Positions 17,928 to 27,454 of a DNA stretch of 64,000 bases are shown in pieces; position 1 is the stretch's first letter, and each line of letters opens with the position of its first letter. A program made the position numbers and the translations under genes. The stretch lies in NCBI GenBank assembly GCA_963706515.1, contig CAVPMW010000019.1, positions 1 to 64,000 of the forward strand. The letters run 5' to 3'. This DNA is from CAVPMW01 sp963706515. Lineage in GTDB: Bacteria; Chloroflexota; Anaerolineae; Anaerolineales; UBA4823. The notes under the pieces are model-generated. The model worked only from the letters and a program-made list of their open reading frames with translations, did not search any database and was not told where the DNA came from.

Positions 17928-19261
17928 GACCAGTCGTGGTAGAAGCCAGCGCCCGCCTCCCGCTCTTTCCGGATTCAACCCACCTCGAACGCTCGCCCAA
18001 CGGCGAACGCCTGACGCTCGCTGGCTGCGATCTGGCGGCGCTGGCAGAGCAGTATGGGACACCGCTTTATCTCTACGATCAGCTCACCCTGGCTAATAAC
18101 CTGGCTGATTACCGAAAAGCACTTGAGGCTTACCCTGCCCCCTCCGGTCTTACCTACGCCGGCAAGGCTTTCCTGTGCCTGGCTTTAGCCCAATGGGTGC
18201 ATCGTTCCGGTCTGTGGCTGGATTGTACCGGGCACGGCGAGCTGGCTGTGGCTGCAGCCGCCGGATTACCTCCTTCCGCCGTTATCGTTCACGGAGTGAA
18301 TAAAAGCCAGGCAGATTTGCAGGCAGCCTTCTCCCAGGCGTCGGTTATCGTCGTGGATCACCTGGCTGAGGTTGAGAGACTTATTGCAGCCGGGAACGGC
18401 TCGCCTGCCCCGCTAATTTGGCTGCGCCTGCGCCCTGGTCTGGCTGTGGATACCCACCGCCATATCCAGACCGGTCAGCCGGAGGCGAAATTCGGCATGG
18501 CAGGCGACGAGCTGAGCGCTGCCTCCCGTCTATGCCGCGACAAGGGTCTGACCTGCGCCGGCCTGCATTTCCACCTGGGATCGCAGCTCCGCGACCCCGC
18601 TCCGCTGGCTACAGCCATCGCCCAGGCGCTTGACCTGGCTGCGGAGCTGCTGTCTGCCGGTCTGCTCGCTCCCAACTGGACTCTCTCAACCGGCGGTGGC
18701 TGGGGCGTGGCTTACCACGAGGCTGACCTGCCCCATCCCTCAATCGAGGCATACGTCGCATTTATCTGCAAGCAGGTGGAATCGGGCTGCCGCCAGCGCC
18801 TCCTGGCTTTACCGCGCCTGCAGCTCGAACCCGGTCGCAGCCTGGTAGCCCGGGCGGGTGTCGCTCTCTACCGGATCGGAGCTGTCAAGCACAGCGAGAC
18901 GCGAACCTGGCTGCTTCTGGATGGCGGGCTGGCCGATAATCCCCGCCCGGCGCTTTACGGAGCTCGTTATTCAGCCCTGCCTGTCTCAGAGCCATCCCGG
19001 CCGTTCACGATCCGATCCTGGTTCGGCGGTCCATACTGCGAGAGCGGCGACGTACTGATCGAAGACCTACCTTTCCCGGAGGTGGAAACCGGGGAGCTGG
19101 TCGCTGTCCCGATGAGCGGCGCTTACCAGCTCAGCATGTCCAGCAACTACAACGGCGCCCTGCGCCCAGCCGTGCTCTGGCTGGCAGAGGGCAAGGCCAG
19201 GCAGGTGCAGCGGCGGCAGACTGAGGCGGAGCTGCTGGAACGCGATTCGCTCCTGGAGTAG
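17924..19261 (+). CDS. lysA: Diaminopimelate decarboxylase-like PLP enzyme
   Basis: A 445-residue fold-type III PLP decarboxylase. The PLP lysine is in TYAGKAFLC, the substrate/phosphate loops in LHFHLGSQL and LEPGRSLVARAG, and the dimer-interface cysteine in GPYCESGD, with the final GAYQLSMSSNYNG. This fits meso-diaminopimelate to lysine, though related ornithine/arginine or carboxynorspermidine decarboxylases are not fully excluded. The start is taken as TTG 17924, overlapping the glcF stop; GTG 17936 is an alternative. Its coupling to glycolate oxidase is unusual. Confidence 0.85.
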   Translation: MRPVVVEASARLPLFPDSTHLERSPNGERLTLAGCDLAALAEQYGTPLYLYDQLTLANNLADYRKALEAYPAPSGLTYAGKAFLCLALAQWVHRSGLWLDCTGHGELAVAAAAGLPPSAVIVHGVNKSQADLQAAFSQASVIVVDHLAEVERLIAAGNGSPAPLIWLRLRPGLAVDTHRHIQTGQPEAKFGMAGDELSAASRLCRDKGLTCAGLHFHLGSQLRDPAPLATAIAQALDLAAELLSAGLLAPNWTLSTGGGWGVAYHEADLPHPSIEAYVAFICKQVESGCRQRLLALPRLQLEPGRSLVARAGVALYRIGAVKHSETRTWLLLDGGLADNPRPALYGARYSALPVSEPSRPFTIRSWFGGPYCESGDVLIEDLPFPEVETGELVAVPMSGAYQLSMSSNYNGALRPAVLWLAEGKARQVQRRQTEAELLERDSLLE

Positions 19262-19290
19262 AGTAAAATTTTCAGGCAGACGCAAAACAA

Positions 19291-19398
19291 GCAAACCGCC
19301 ACAAGTATTTTGAATAAACAGGACCATGAAATGGCGGTTTGCCCCAGTGATTGGCCGTCAGGGAATAAATTTTTGTAAAATTACTTTCGGCCAATCAC
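19291..19398. repeat. Tandem pair of 11-30-11 stem elements
   Basis: Element 1: arms 19291-19301 (GCAAACCGCCA) and 19332-19342, loop 30 bases. Element 2: arms 19347-19357 (GTGATTGGCCG) and 19388-19398, loop 30 bases. All arms are perfect inverted repeats. The first element is similar in sequence to 32690-32741, and the pair has the same layout as 58180-58292. It fills the gap between lysA and the ornithine cyclodeaminase-family gene. Confidence 0.85.
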
Positions 19399-19420
19399 GC
19401 AGTTCACAGGAGAAATATTG

Positions 19421-20395
19421 ATGCCAAAAGACCAGATGCTCTATCTTTCCCGCGCAGATGTCGAGCAGGTTTCCCTGGATATGCCGTCCATCATCCAGCT
19501 CTTGGAGGGTGCATTCAAAGAGAAAGGCGAGGGACGAGTAGAGATGCCGCCCAAACCGGGCATCCACACCCAGCCGGATTCCTTCATCCATGCCATGCCT
19601 GCTTATATCCCCGCCTTCCGCTCCGCCGGCATAAAGTGGGTGAGCGGCTACCCTGCCAACCAGGAGCGCAACTTGCCCTATATCAGCGGACTGCTCGTGC
19701 TCAATGATGTGGAGACGGGTATTCCCTATGCGGTTATGGACTGCACCTGGATCACCGCTTATCGCACCGGAGCCGCTACCGGTCTGTCTGCTAAATACCT
19801 GGCTCGCCCGGAAAGCTCTGTAGCCGGGATCCTGGCCTGCGGCGTGCAAGGTCGCACCAACCTGGAAGCGCTGGCGGCGCTCTTCCCCCTGCGCCGGGTA
19901 TATGCCTATGATATTGTGCCGGACGTGCAGCGACGATTCGCAGCCGAAATGTCCCAGATGCTGGGCATAGAAGTGGTCGGAGTTGCCAGCCCGCAGGATG
20001 CCGTACAACCCAGTGACCTGGTAGTCACTTCAGGACCGATCCTCAAGCATCCTTCCCCGGCTATTGCTAAGGATTGGCTGCAACCGGGGGCGTTTGCCAG
20101 CGCCGTCGATTTCGACAGCTATTGGACCCCAGCCGCCATGGCGCAAATGGACCGGGTCACCACCGACGACCATTCCCAGTTTCAGTATTACCGCGCAGCC
20201 GGATATTTCCAGGGAACCCCCGACCCGGATGCCGACCTGGGCGAGATCGTCGCCGGGATAAAGCCTGGGCGCAGGTCCCCGGCGGAGCGCACCATGGCTA
20301 TCAACCTGGGCCTGGCGCTGGACGACATGGCTGTAGCACCGCAGATCTACCAGCGGGCAATCGAGCGAGGCATAGGCGCCTGGCTGGCGCTTTGA
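19421..20395 (+). CDS. Ornithine cyclodeaminase / mu-crystallin family protein
   Basis: A 324-residue NAD(P)-dependent enzyme. The family substrate region is seen in the N-terminal half (MPPKPGIHTQPDSFIHAMPAY, then WVSGYPANQER); the Rossmann part has AGILACGVQGRTNLEAL, and the C-terminus GLALDDMAVAPQIYQRA. Members include ornithine cyclodeaminase, alanine dehydrogenase, ketimine reductase and opine-type synthases; I cannot tell which. The start is ATG 19421, preceded by CAGGAGA at 8 bases. It ends 11 bases from the convergent wzt gene with no clear terminator. Confidence 0.87.
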   Translation: MPKDQMLYLSRADVEQVSLDMPSIIQLLEGAFKEKGEGRVEMPPKPGIHTQPDSFIHAMPAYIPAFRSAGIKWVSGYPANQERNLPYISGLLVLNDVETGIPYAVMDCTWITAYRTGAATGLSAKYLARPESSVAGILACGVQGRTNLEALAALFPLRRVYAYDIVPDVQRRFAAEMSQMLGIEVVGVASPQDAVQPSDLVVTSGPILKHPSPAIAKDWLQPGAFASAVDFDSYWTPAAMAQMDRVTTDDHSQFQYYRAAGYFQGTPDPDADLGEIVAGIKPGRRSPAERTMAINLGLALDDMAVAPQIYQRAIERGIGAWLAL

Positions 20396-20406
20396 TTGCC
20401 AGGCTG

Positions 20407-21678
20407 TCAGGATTTTTTTGCTTTACCAGCCTGTGCTAAAGGAGTCGCGGTCAGTGTCCAACGGTATGGCGGCAGCAGCATGCCATTCGTCTCGCTATCT
20501 GAGCGTACGGTGATTGAATACGCGTGCCAATGGTAATCGTAAGCGTACGACCAATCCTGTTTATAGGCGCCAATATCGATGAAGTAGAGCCCGGCTGCCA
20601 GGTCTAACCGGTCGAACTCAAGAACGACTTCTCCGCGACCCTGCATGACCTGCGGATAAAGACCGAACGTGTTCGCCTCAAAAAGGTTCAGGTTATCTTC
20701 GCGAGAAATTACCAGACCGAAGACCGGCTCGGTAATTGGCTGGGGACTATCGAAGCCGATCTCGATGCGCAGCGGGTCGCCGCTGTTCACTTCGGTCAGT
20801 AAATTCCGATCCCGGTCTGCCAGGCGCAGGTAAGCGATTTCCATTTCCATGGAGCCAATCCGGTTCTCGTTGATGCGCAGCTCTGTGCCTTGCAGCGTCT
20901 TCATTACGGGCCATTCGCGCGGGGTGCGGCGTTCAGTCTCGTTCTTGCGCTCACCCAGATATTGATCAGCAACGATACCAGCCGGACCCTGCGAGACCAG
21001 CTTGCCGCCGCGCAGCCATAACGCTTCATCGCATTCGCGCCCGATCAAATCTACATCGTGGGAGACCAGCAAGATTGTGCAGCCGTTCGCTTTGAATTCG
21101 GCGATGCGCTCGATACACTTTTCCTGGAAGGCGAGATCGCCGACAGACAGGGCTTCATCGATTAGCAAAACTTCTGGCTCGACGTTTACAGCGATGGAAA
21201 ATGCCAGGCGCATTTGCATGCCGGTGCTGTAAGTGCGCAATGGGCTATCGATGAACTGCTCCAGTTCGGCAAAATCGACGATTGCATCGAAGCGCTGCGC
21301 TACTTCCTGGCGGGTTAACCCGGAGATTACTCCGTTGATCGCCACATTTTCGCGCCCTGTCAGGTCCGGATGAAAACCGGCGCCCAGATCCAGCAAGGCT
21401 CCGATCTTCCCGCTGACCTCCAGGATGCCTTCATCCGGTCTTCCGACGCCCCCGATCAGGCGCAGCAAGGTCGATTTCCCGGCGCCGTTCGGCCCGATCA
21501 GTCCGACCATTTTCCCCGGGGCGACTTCGAAGCTGATCTCACGCAGAGCCCAAAAGCGTTCGACCGGCTTCAAGCCGCGCAGTCCCCGCACCACCGCTTC
21601 CTGCAGCGTAAAAGGGCGGTTAGCCTGGTAGCGGCGGTACTGCTTTCCTAACTTCGAAACCCGGACAGTCCCGCCCAC
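20407..21678 (-). CDS. wzt: Polysaccharide ABC exporter, ATP-binding subunit (Wzt-type)
   Basis: A 423-residue ATPase. Residues about 1-245 form the nucleotide-binding domain (Walker A GPNGAGKSTLL, signature YSTGMQMRLAFS, Walker B VLLIDEALSVGD, switch His LLVSHD). Residues about 270-410 form a beta-rich C-terminal domain like that of Wzt, which recognises the glycan end before export. The GTG start directly abuts the TAG of the permease gene. It is the last gene of the glycan operon. Confidence 0.93.
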   Translation of the reverse strand: MGGTVRVSKLGKQYRRYQANRPFTLQEAVVRGLRGLKPVERFWALREISFEVAPGKMVGLIGPNGAGKSTLLRLIGGVGRPDEGILEVSGKIGALLDLGAGFHPDLTGRENVAINGVISGLTRQEVAQRFDAIVDFAELEQFIDSPLRTYSTGMQMRLAFSIAVNVEPEVLLIDEALSVGDLAFQEKCIERIAEFKANGCTILLVSHDVDLIGRECDEALWLRGGKLVSQGPAGIVADQYLGERKNETERRTPREWPVMKTLQGTELRINENRIGSMEMEIAYLRLADRDRNLLTEVNSGDPLRIEIGFDSPQPITEPVFGLVISREDNLNLFEANTFGLYPQVMQGRGEVVLEFDRLDLAAGLYFIDIGAYKQDWSYAYDYHWHAYSITVRSDSETNGMLLPPYRWTLTATPLAQAGKAKKS

Positions 21679-22494
21679 CTAGAGCTCCTCGACAAACCGG
21701 TCACTCGCCCCGCTAAAATAGCGGTAGCCAAAGAATAACAGGACGAAAGAGACCAGTGTAGGCCATAACAAGGAAGCAGCCGGGGGAACCTGACCTGCCA
21801 GCAGGATGATCCGGTAGGCTTCGATTAAATCGACCATCGGGTTAAGCTGATATATCGCCTGATATTTGACTGGGATTGCGGCTGCAGAGTAAAAGACTGG
21901 CGTTAAATAGAAGCCAAGCGTAAGAAAAATCCCCAACAGATACTGCGTATCTCGAAAAGTCACATTGAAGGTAGCTATCAGGTACGCCAGGCTTAAGGTG
22001 AAGATAAATTGTACGGCGATGACCAGCGGCAGCACCAGCACGGCTGGCGTCAGGTGAATATCATTGAGGAAAAGGAATAACGCCAGCATTGGCAAAGCCA
22101 GAAGAAAATGCAGCAGGTTGCTCGTCACAGTTACTACCGGCAATACAATCGGAGGGAACCCGGGGCGGCGGATCAGGTCACGGTTGCCAACAATCGCCTC
22201 CGCAGACTGGTACAGTGAAGTACTGAACCAGTTCCACGCCAGCAAGCCACAAATTAAAAAGGATGGATAGTTCGGGATATTTAACGGCAGCACAGTGCCG
22301 AAGATGAAGCCGAGCACAAGCATTTGGGCTAATGGATAAAGCAGCGACCAGGCAAAGCCGAGCACGGATCGCTTGTAGCGCAGCTTCATATCTCGGGCGA
22401 CCAATACCGATATTAAGTCGCGCAGATAATAAAAGCGGTTTTCAAAACGGGCTTGTAAGCGAGACATCCCTGTTATACGTCCTCGAAACTGCAA
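21679..22494 (-). CDS. wzm: Polysaccharide ABC exporter permease (Wzm-type)
   Basis: A 271-residue ABC-2 permease with six predicted membrane helices and the N-terminal cytoplasmic motif DLISVLVARDMKLRYKRSVLG. It pairs with the following ATPase to export a lipid-linked glycan across the cytoplasmic membrane. An internal start nine codons in (MSRLQARFENRF) is equally possible. It lies 28 bases after the fusion gene. Confidence 0.92.
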   Translation of the reverse strand: MQFRGRITGMSRLQARFENRFYYLRDLISVLVARDMKLRYKRSVLGFAWSLLYPLAQMLVLGFIFGTVLPLNIPNYPSFLICGLLAWNWFSTSLYQSAEAIVGNRDLIRRPGFPPIVLPVVTVTSNLLHFLLALPMLALFLFLNDIHLTPAVLVLPLVIAVQFIFTLSLAYLIATFNVTFRDTQYLLGIFLTLGFYLTPVFYSAAAIPVKYQAIYQLNPMVDLIEAYRIILLAGQVPPAASLLWPTLVSFVLLFFGYRYFSGASDRFVEEL

Positions 22495-22522
22495 AGGCGA
22501 AGCCGCATGGCTACCTGCACAC

Positions 22523-25123
22523 CTACTCCGGCATGGTCAGATTGAGGATGAAATCCTCCAGGTCGAATGCACCGCTGACCTCGACGCGCGGCAGCGCCAG
22601 CAGCGGATCCCACATCCCGACCCTTCCCGGTGCGGTAGTGAACCCATAGCGATAGCCGCAGCCTCCGATGAGATGCCGGACGACCTGATCCTCGCCTCCA
22701 TGGGGGTAGGCAATCGAATGAACAGGCCTTCCCAGCTCGCGCTCGAGGATCATCCGCGCCCGGATGGCTTCGCGCACCACCTCAGTGGGTGAGATCTTTG
22801 CCAGATTTGGATGGCTGACCGTGTGCGAGCCAAATTTAATCCCCTGGGCTGCTAAATCCCGTATTTCGTCCCAACCCATGAGAGGGACCTCCTCGCCGAA
22901 GCTCAGGTCCCAACGGTTGATCCCTCCCACCTCGCCGGCAACCAGGAAAACTGTTGCCGAGTAGGCAAACTTTTTCAAGAAGGGCCAGGCATATGTCTTA
23001 AAATCCAGGTAGCCATCGTCGAATGTGAGCATGACAGCCCGCCCAGGCAGTGGTTGGTGCTCTCTCATCGCCGCATGCCATTCCTCGATGGTTATACTGT
23101 AATAACCTGCATCGCGCAAATAGGCAAGCTGTTCGGCGAATTGGTCGGGTGTAACCCTATATTGAGCCAGCGCGTCTGCGCCAGTGGGCGCTACCCGGTG
23201 ATACATCAAGACCGGCAGTCGGTCAGTCACCACAGCGGATTCTGACAGGTCTTTTATGGGTTGGCCTCCACCCCAGAGAATATCGGCATTAGCGGGGGGC
23301 GGCGGCAAGGCAGGCTGCTCGGCTATCTCGATAATCTCAGGCTGCTGGCGACCGATTGCGAGTGAATACCTTGGCTTGCGCTGAAAGAGATGGATGCGAT
23401 AGAGCGGGGTACGTAATTCCTTGACCAGTCTCAGCTCACTGCTCTGCATGAATGTTTCGCCAATCGTCTTGGCGCCAAAGGCGTGGTCCCAATTGTAACC
23501 GGGCCGGTCAGGCTCATCGACGACCAGGTTCGCATGCGCCATCAGCAGGTAGCCGCCCGGCTCAAGGGCATCGCGCAGTTTTTGCGCCACTGACTTCAAC
23601 GCATCCCGGTCTCCGATAAAATAAAGTATCTCGCTGCACACAATCAGGTTGAATCGCGTAATTAGCGGATCCTTGACGATATCCAGGGGTAAATATTGAA
23701 TGTGGGTATAGTGTCCGCAGCGCTGCGCAGTCCGCTCTAACGCCACACGCGAAATATCCGCAGCGACCAGGTGTTCTACACGGGGTGCAAGCTGGACTGT
23801 AAAGTGACCCTCGGCGCAGCCTATCTCCAGGGCGTGGCGGAAGTGGGTGTGGGGAAGGAGGTCCAGGGATTGTTGGTATTTGATCTGCTCGTAAGGAGTG
23901 GTGAATTGCCACGGGTCGACTCGCGCCGCATAGAGATCTTCGAACATCTGCCGGTCAAATTGTCCGGACTCGTGCTCGCCCTCCTGTCCTGGCAGCTCCA
24001 TTTCTTGGTCATAGGGCAGGGCAATCTCTTCCCCTCGCCGGAGCATGTCCGGAGCATAGAGGACGTGCGCAGGCTGGTCGTCGACCGAGCCTACCTGAAG
24101 CACAGCTTCACCCATAGCCTGAGCAGCCTCTGCCAGGTCAGAGAAAGCTGCAGAAGGGAAAGCTACCCGTCTGGAGGCGCTGGTATCGATCTCGCTGCCT
24201 TTCCAGCGCGGGATGATCATCCCCCGACGATTTGCCAGGGGCGTCCGGGCAATGACAGCCTGCCAGCCTTCGACAAAATCTATTCCAGGTGGCAGGCTTA
24301 CGGCTTGCGCAGCGACTATCGAGCGAGAAGCCTGCCGGCGAGCCGCCAGGCGGGCATGCAGATCACCTGGGGCATCGAATGGGCGCCCTAAAATTCCTTC
24401 GCGAACGGCAGCCCGGCAAAGCTCAAAGCCGCTCTGTTGGATGAGGGCAGAGCGCAATGAGTGGGCGCTCACTATCCCTGCATCGGCTGGTAGTGCAATG
24501 GCTCCAATAAGGGCGCCGCCCACCGAAAATGCCACCTGCAGAATCTCCGTGGGAGATTCGACGTCCGCCTGCTCATCGCTTACATCCACCGCCAGATAGC
24601 CCTGCTCAGCCACGACACGGGCCGTTGTTTCTTCTACAATATCCGGATCGTAAAACCAGCTTTCCGGCTGGTTGGGACACCCCCAGACTTCTTGTAAGAA
24701 TATATGCCAGCCTATATGCTCGTGAAGATACTGAATAGGTCGCCCACCATTTACGGGCAACCCATCGGTGATAAGGGTCTCCTCTCGCCACACAGATAGC
24801 TTCCCTGCTTTTTTCTTGACCTTCAAACGGGGGTATAACGTTTTTTGAAAAAATTGATCCAGGATCATCCAGCCAAATTCCGCCGAGATTGCGTCTGCCA
24901 GGACATACTGGGGCAGCAGACCATCAAAGACGGGCATTACCAGCTCACCCAGCTGGAGATTGCCTGCCACAACATTGCAGCTGATGCGCTCGACCGGTGA
25001 CGACGGAAGCAGGTCAGGGATTGGCTTCAGGATATCCACCCGGATAGTCTGGATTGCGCCAGCGTAGCGTTTTACAGGGCGCGTGACTTCAGTCGGTTTA
25101 AACGGAGATATTCGCTTGATCAT
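22523..25123 (-). CDS. NodS-like methyltransferase - NodB-like polysaccharide deacetylase fusion with unknown N-terminus
   Basis: An 866-residue intact protein in three parts. Residues about 1-390 match nothing I recognise; they contain two similar-looking hydrophobic beta segments but no catalytic motif. Residues about 400-600 are a NodS-type SAM methyltransferase (FEDLYAARVDPWQF, motif I HALEIGCAEGHF near residue 430, IVCSEILYFIGD). Residues about 640-866 are a carbohydrate esterase family 4 deacetylase (VLMYHRVAPTG, LTFDDGYLDF near 701, FGSHTVSHPN near 766, with the metal Asp and His-x3-His). Together they suggest N-deacetylation and N-methylation of an amino sugar in the exported glycan, as NodB and NodS do separately on Nod factors. 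It sits between glycosyltransferases and the exporter. Confidence 0.88.
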   Translation of the reverse strand: MIKRISPFKPTEVTRPVKRYAGAIQTIRVDILKPIPDLLPSSPVERISCNVVAGNLQLGELVMPVFDGLLPQYVLADAISAEFGWMILDQFFQKTLYPRLKVKKKAGKLSVWREETLITDGLPVNGGRPIQYLHEHIGWHIFLQEVWGCPNQPESWFYDPDIVEETTARVVAEQGYLAVDVSDEQADVESPTEILQVAFSVGGALIGAIALPADAGIVSAHSLRSALIQQSGFELCRAAVREGILGRPFDAPGDLHARLAARRQASRSIVAAQAVSLPPGIDFVEGWQAVIARTPLANRRGMIIPRWKGSEIDTSASRRVAFPSAAFSDLAEAAQAMGEAVLQVGSVDDQPAHVLYAPDMLRRGEEIALPYDQEMELPGQEGEHESGQFDRQMFEDLYAARVDPWQFTTPYEQIKYQQSLDLLPHTHFRHALEIGCAEGHFTVQLAPRVEHLVAADISRVALERTAQRCGHYTHIQYLPLDIVKDPLITRFNLIVCSEILYFIGDRDALKSVAQKLRDALEPGGYLLMAHANLVVDEPDRPGYNWDHAFGAKTIGETFMQSSELRLVKELRTPLYRIHLFQRKPRYSLAIGRQQPEIIEIAEQPALPPPPANADILWGGGQPIKDLSESAVVTDRLPVLMYHRVAPTGADALAQYRVTPDQFAEQLAYLRDAGYYSITIEEWHAAMREHQPLPGRAVMLTFDDGYLDFKTYAWPFLKKFAYSATVFLVAGEVGGINRWDLSFGEEVPLMGWDEIRDLAAQGIKFGSHTVSHPNLAKISPTEVVREAIRARMILERELGRPVHSIAYPHGGEDQVVRHLIGGCGYRYGFTTAPGRVGMWDPLLALPRVEVSGAFDLEDFILNLTMPE

Positions 25124-25133
25124 GTTGGGGCTG

Positions 25134-27419
25134 TTATTTCAAGAACCACTGTTTAATTTTATCCCGGATGGGGGAGAACCAGTCCAGACCGCGACGGGTA
25201 TACCAGTGGTAGATTGGTTCGTGCCAGCGGTAGAGTTTAGCGTAGGTCCGACCACGCCAGCCTACCGGAGTACGCTCATGCAACAATTGAGGAGGATTCA
25301 TCCGTTCTTCCCAAAGCGCGTCCGCCACCTGGGACAGGCGGATGTATTCCACCGCTTGTGAGGCGATGGTGTGACCCAGGCTCTGGCTGGGCACAGGGCG
25401 CGGGTTGGCTGCATGGCAATCACTTGCTTCGGTCAACAATCTGACCATCCGCTCACCCATCTGGTCCAACGGAAATAGAGAACTCACCCTCTCGCGACCT
25501 GCCTGACCAAAAGCCTGCCGCGTTTCAGGCTTTGCCATCAGATCAGCTAACACGTCGCTATAGCGCTGCACTTGAATGTCTTCGTCTGCCAGCTCAATCA
25601 AAAATCCACATTCTGGGGTTACCAGCTCGCGTTGTCCGCCGACATCCGCACCGACGACGGGCAACCCGCTTGCCATGGCTTCGTAGAGGACCAGTGCAAT
25701 CCCCTCCCAGCGTGAAGGTAAGAAAAATATATCGGCTGCGGTCATCAGCTCTCTGACACGCTGGTTGGGGACTTCGCCCAGCAAGTGGACGTTAGCGCCC
25801 AGCTGATGCTTCTGTACATACGAATTGAGCCATTCGAATTGGGGTCCGTTTCCTGCTACAAGGGCGACAAATTTCAACCCCCTTTGCTGGAGATTTAACA
25901 GGGTCTTAGCCAGAACTGGGGGTTGTTTCTGAGCCAAGATCCGTCCGGCAAAGAGAATCACCGGAGTATCCTCGCTTATCCCCAGCTCGCCGCGCACGCT
26001 TGCCCGGGTCGAGCTATCCGGGTGCCATATATCTGGATCAACGTTAATATAACAAACTTCGATCTGGCGAGGGTCCGCTTGATGGGTCTGCATCCAATCT
26101 TTAATATGCTGAGAAGCAACTATGTTCATATCGAGCTGTTCTTGAAAATCCAGCGCCATGCGTGGATATCCACCGTTCTTCCAGTATTCCTCCACGATGT
26201 GGGTGTAATCGACGAACGACACCGAGGGGAAATGAGAGCGCAGGTACGGCAAGAGCAGGTATCCCAGCTCGCTGTGGGTAACGATTACGGTGTCTATCTG
26301 CCTGGAACCAATCAGGTAACGTAAGAACCGGGGATAGTCGGGCAGGCGCAAGAAGTGGTTCAGAATAAAGATGTCCGGAGTATATACCCCGAAATTCGGC
26401 TGCCAGGAGTTATCTCCGCCCACCGTGGCGGCAATGGTTATTTCCCAGCCTCTGCGGGTGAGCTGCTCTGTCAGGTCGAGATTGAATTTGTCTGCCCCGC
26501 CGGTCGTCAGCCAGGGTACGATCAGCAGCACACGCGGTTTTGTTTTACTCAGCACATTTTCGCACGGTAAAGTATCCGCTACCCACTCATTGGGAAGTGG
26601 GCTGCGCCAGGCAATGCTGGGAAAATCACCCTCAAATAAGGACGGGTAGCGCGAGTGGAGCAAAGTGCTATATCTTCCCTGTTTAACACTCTCATCCCAA
26701 TTCGGCCAGCGATCCGTGTGGTCCTTTCTGCGCCTGTACCAGTTAAGATGTTCCGGAATGGTGCTGCCCCAATAACCGGCATTCGCGCAGCGCAGCCAGA
26801 AATCCCAATCCTCAAGTCCATCGCGTTCGACAGCATCGTATCCGCCCACCTGGGTGTGGACGTCCTTGCGGATTAAGCTGGCAATATCCACCTGGTTATC
26901 GTGCAAGAATTCCTTTCCGCTGTGAAATCCTTCGTTCCACAGGTAGTTATAGGCTCCGAATCCGATCGAATAGCCTTTTACGAACGAGCACTCGGGATAC
27001 GCCTCCAGGAACCACAACCATTTTTCAATGGCGGTAGGCTCGAGTAAATCATCGCAATCGAGCATGGAGACGTAGCGCGACGCCGCAGCTTGATATCCTG
27101 CATTGCGAGCAGCCCCGGGACCTCTATTCTCGGGAAGATCGATTACACGCACCCGCGGATCGATCCCGCGGTAATGGTTCAGGATTTCCAAAGCTTCGTT
27201 ATCCGTAGAACCGTCGTTAACGATCAGCCATTCCCATTGCTGCAGCGACTGATTAAATACAGTTTGCGCCGTTTCGTGGAAGATTTGGCTGCCGTTGTAA
27301 TACGGAGTCACAATGGTTACGCATGGCTCTGCGGTGAGATCTGCACTCGCATACCCAAAGTGCGGTCGCCGGTCTGAGACCGGTGTATTTGTAAAATCTG
27401 GATACTGAGGATCGATCAT
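25134..27419 (-). CDS. Bifunctional glycosyltransferase, GT2 + GT4
   Basis: A 761-residue cytoplasmic enzyme. Residues about 33-260 form a GT-A (GT2) domain: CVTIVTPYYNGSQIF, metal motif SMLDCDDLLEPT, then DGLEDWDFWLRC. Residues about 290-690 form a GT-B (GT4) domain: PRVLLIVPWLTTGGADKF, VILFAGRILAQKQP, and the E-x7-E region SRWEGIALVLYEAMASGLPV. Two linkages could thus be made by one chain. A short basic, aromatic tail follows. It is 10 bases upstream of the fusion gene. Confidence 0.92.
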   Translation of the reverse strand: MIDPQYPDFTNTPVSDRRPHFGYASADLTAEPCVTIVTPYYNGSQIFHETAQTVFNQSLQQWEWLIVNDGSTDNEALEILNHYRGIDPRVRVIDLPENRGPGAARNAGYQAAASRYVSMLDCDDLLEPTAIEKWLWFLEAYPECSFVKGYSIGFGAYNYLWNEGFHSGKEFLHDNQVDIASLIRKDVHTQVGGYDAVERDGLEDWDFWLRCANAGYWGSTIPEHLNWYRRRKDHTDRWPNWDESVKQGRYSTLLHSRYPSLFEGDFPSIAWRSPLPNEWVADTLPCENVLSKTKPRVLLIVPWLTTGGADKFNLDLTEQLTRRGWEITIAATVGGDNSWQPNFGVYTPDIFILNHFLRLPDYPRFLRYLIGSRQIDTVIVTHSELGYLLLPYLRSHFPSVSFVDYTHIVEEYWKNGGYPRMALDFQEQLDMNIVASQHIKDWMQTHQADPRQIEVCYINVDPDIWHPDSSTRASVRGELGISEDTPVILFAGRILAQKQPPVLAKTLLNLQQRGLKFVALVAGNGPQFEWLNSYVQKHQLGANVHLLGEVPNQRVRELMTAADIFFLPSRWEGIALVLYEAMASGLPVVGADVGGQRELVTPECGFLIELADEDIQVQRYSDVLADLMAKPETRQAFGQAGRERVSSLFPLDQMGERMVRLLTEASDCHAANPRPVPSQSLGHTIASQAVEYIRLSQVADALWEERMNPPQLLHERTPVGWRGRTYAKLYRWHEPIYHWYTRRGLDWFSPIRDKIKQWFLK

Positions 27420-27454
27420 CGCCTTTTTTTATCCCCTCACATAGCGCGGCTTTA

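Noticed and set aside
20400..20433. Inverted repeat CAGGCTG/CAGCCTG with a T-run in the loop at the ocd/wzt junction
   Set aside because: The right arm lies in the wzt coding sequence, arms are only 7 bp and the T-run is inside the loop, so it is a poor terminator.
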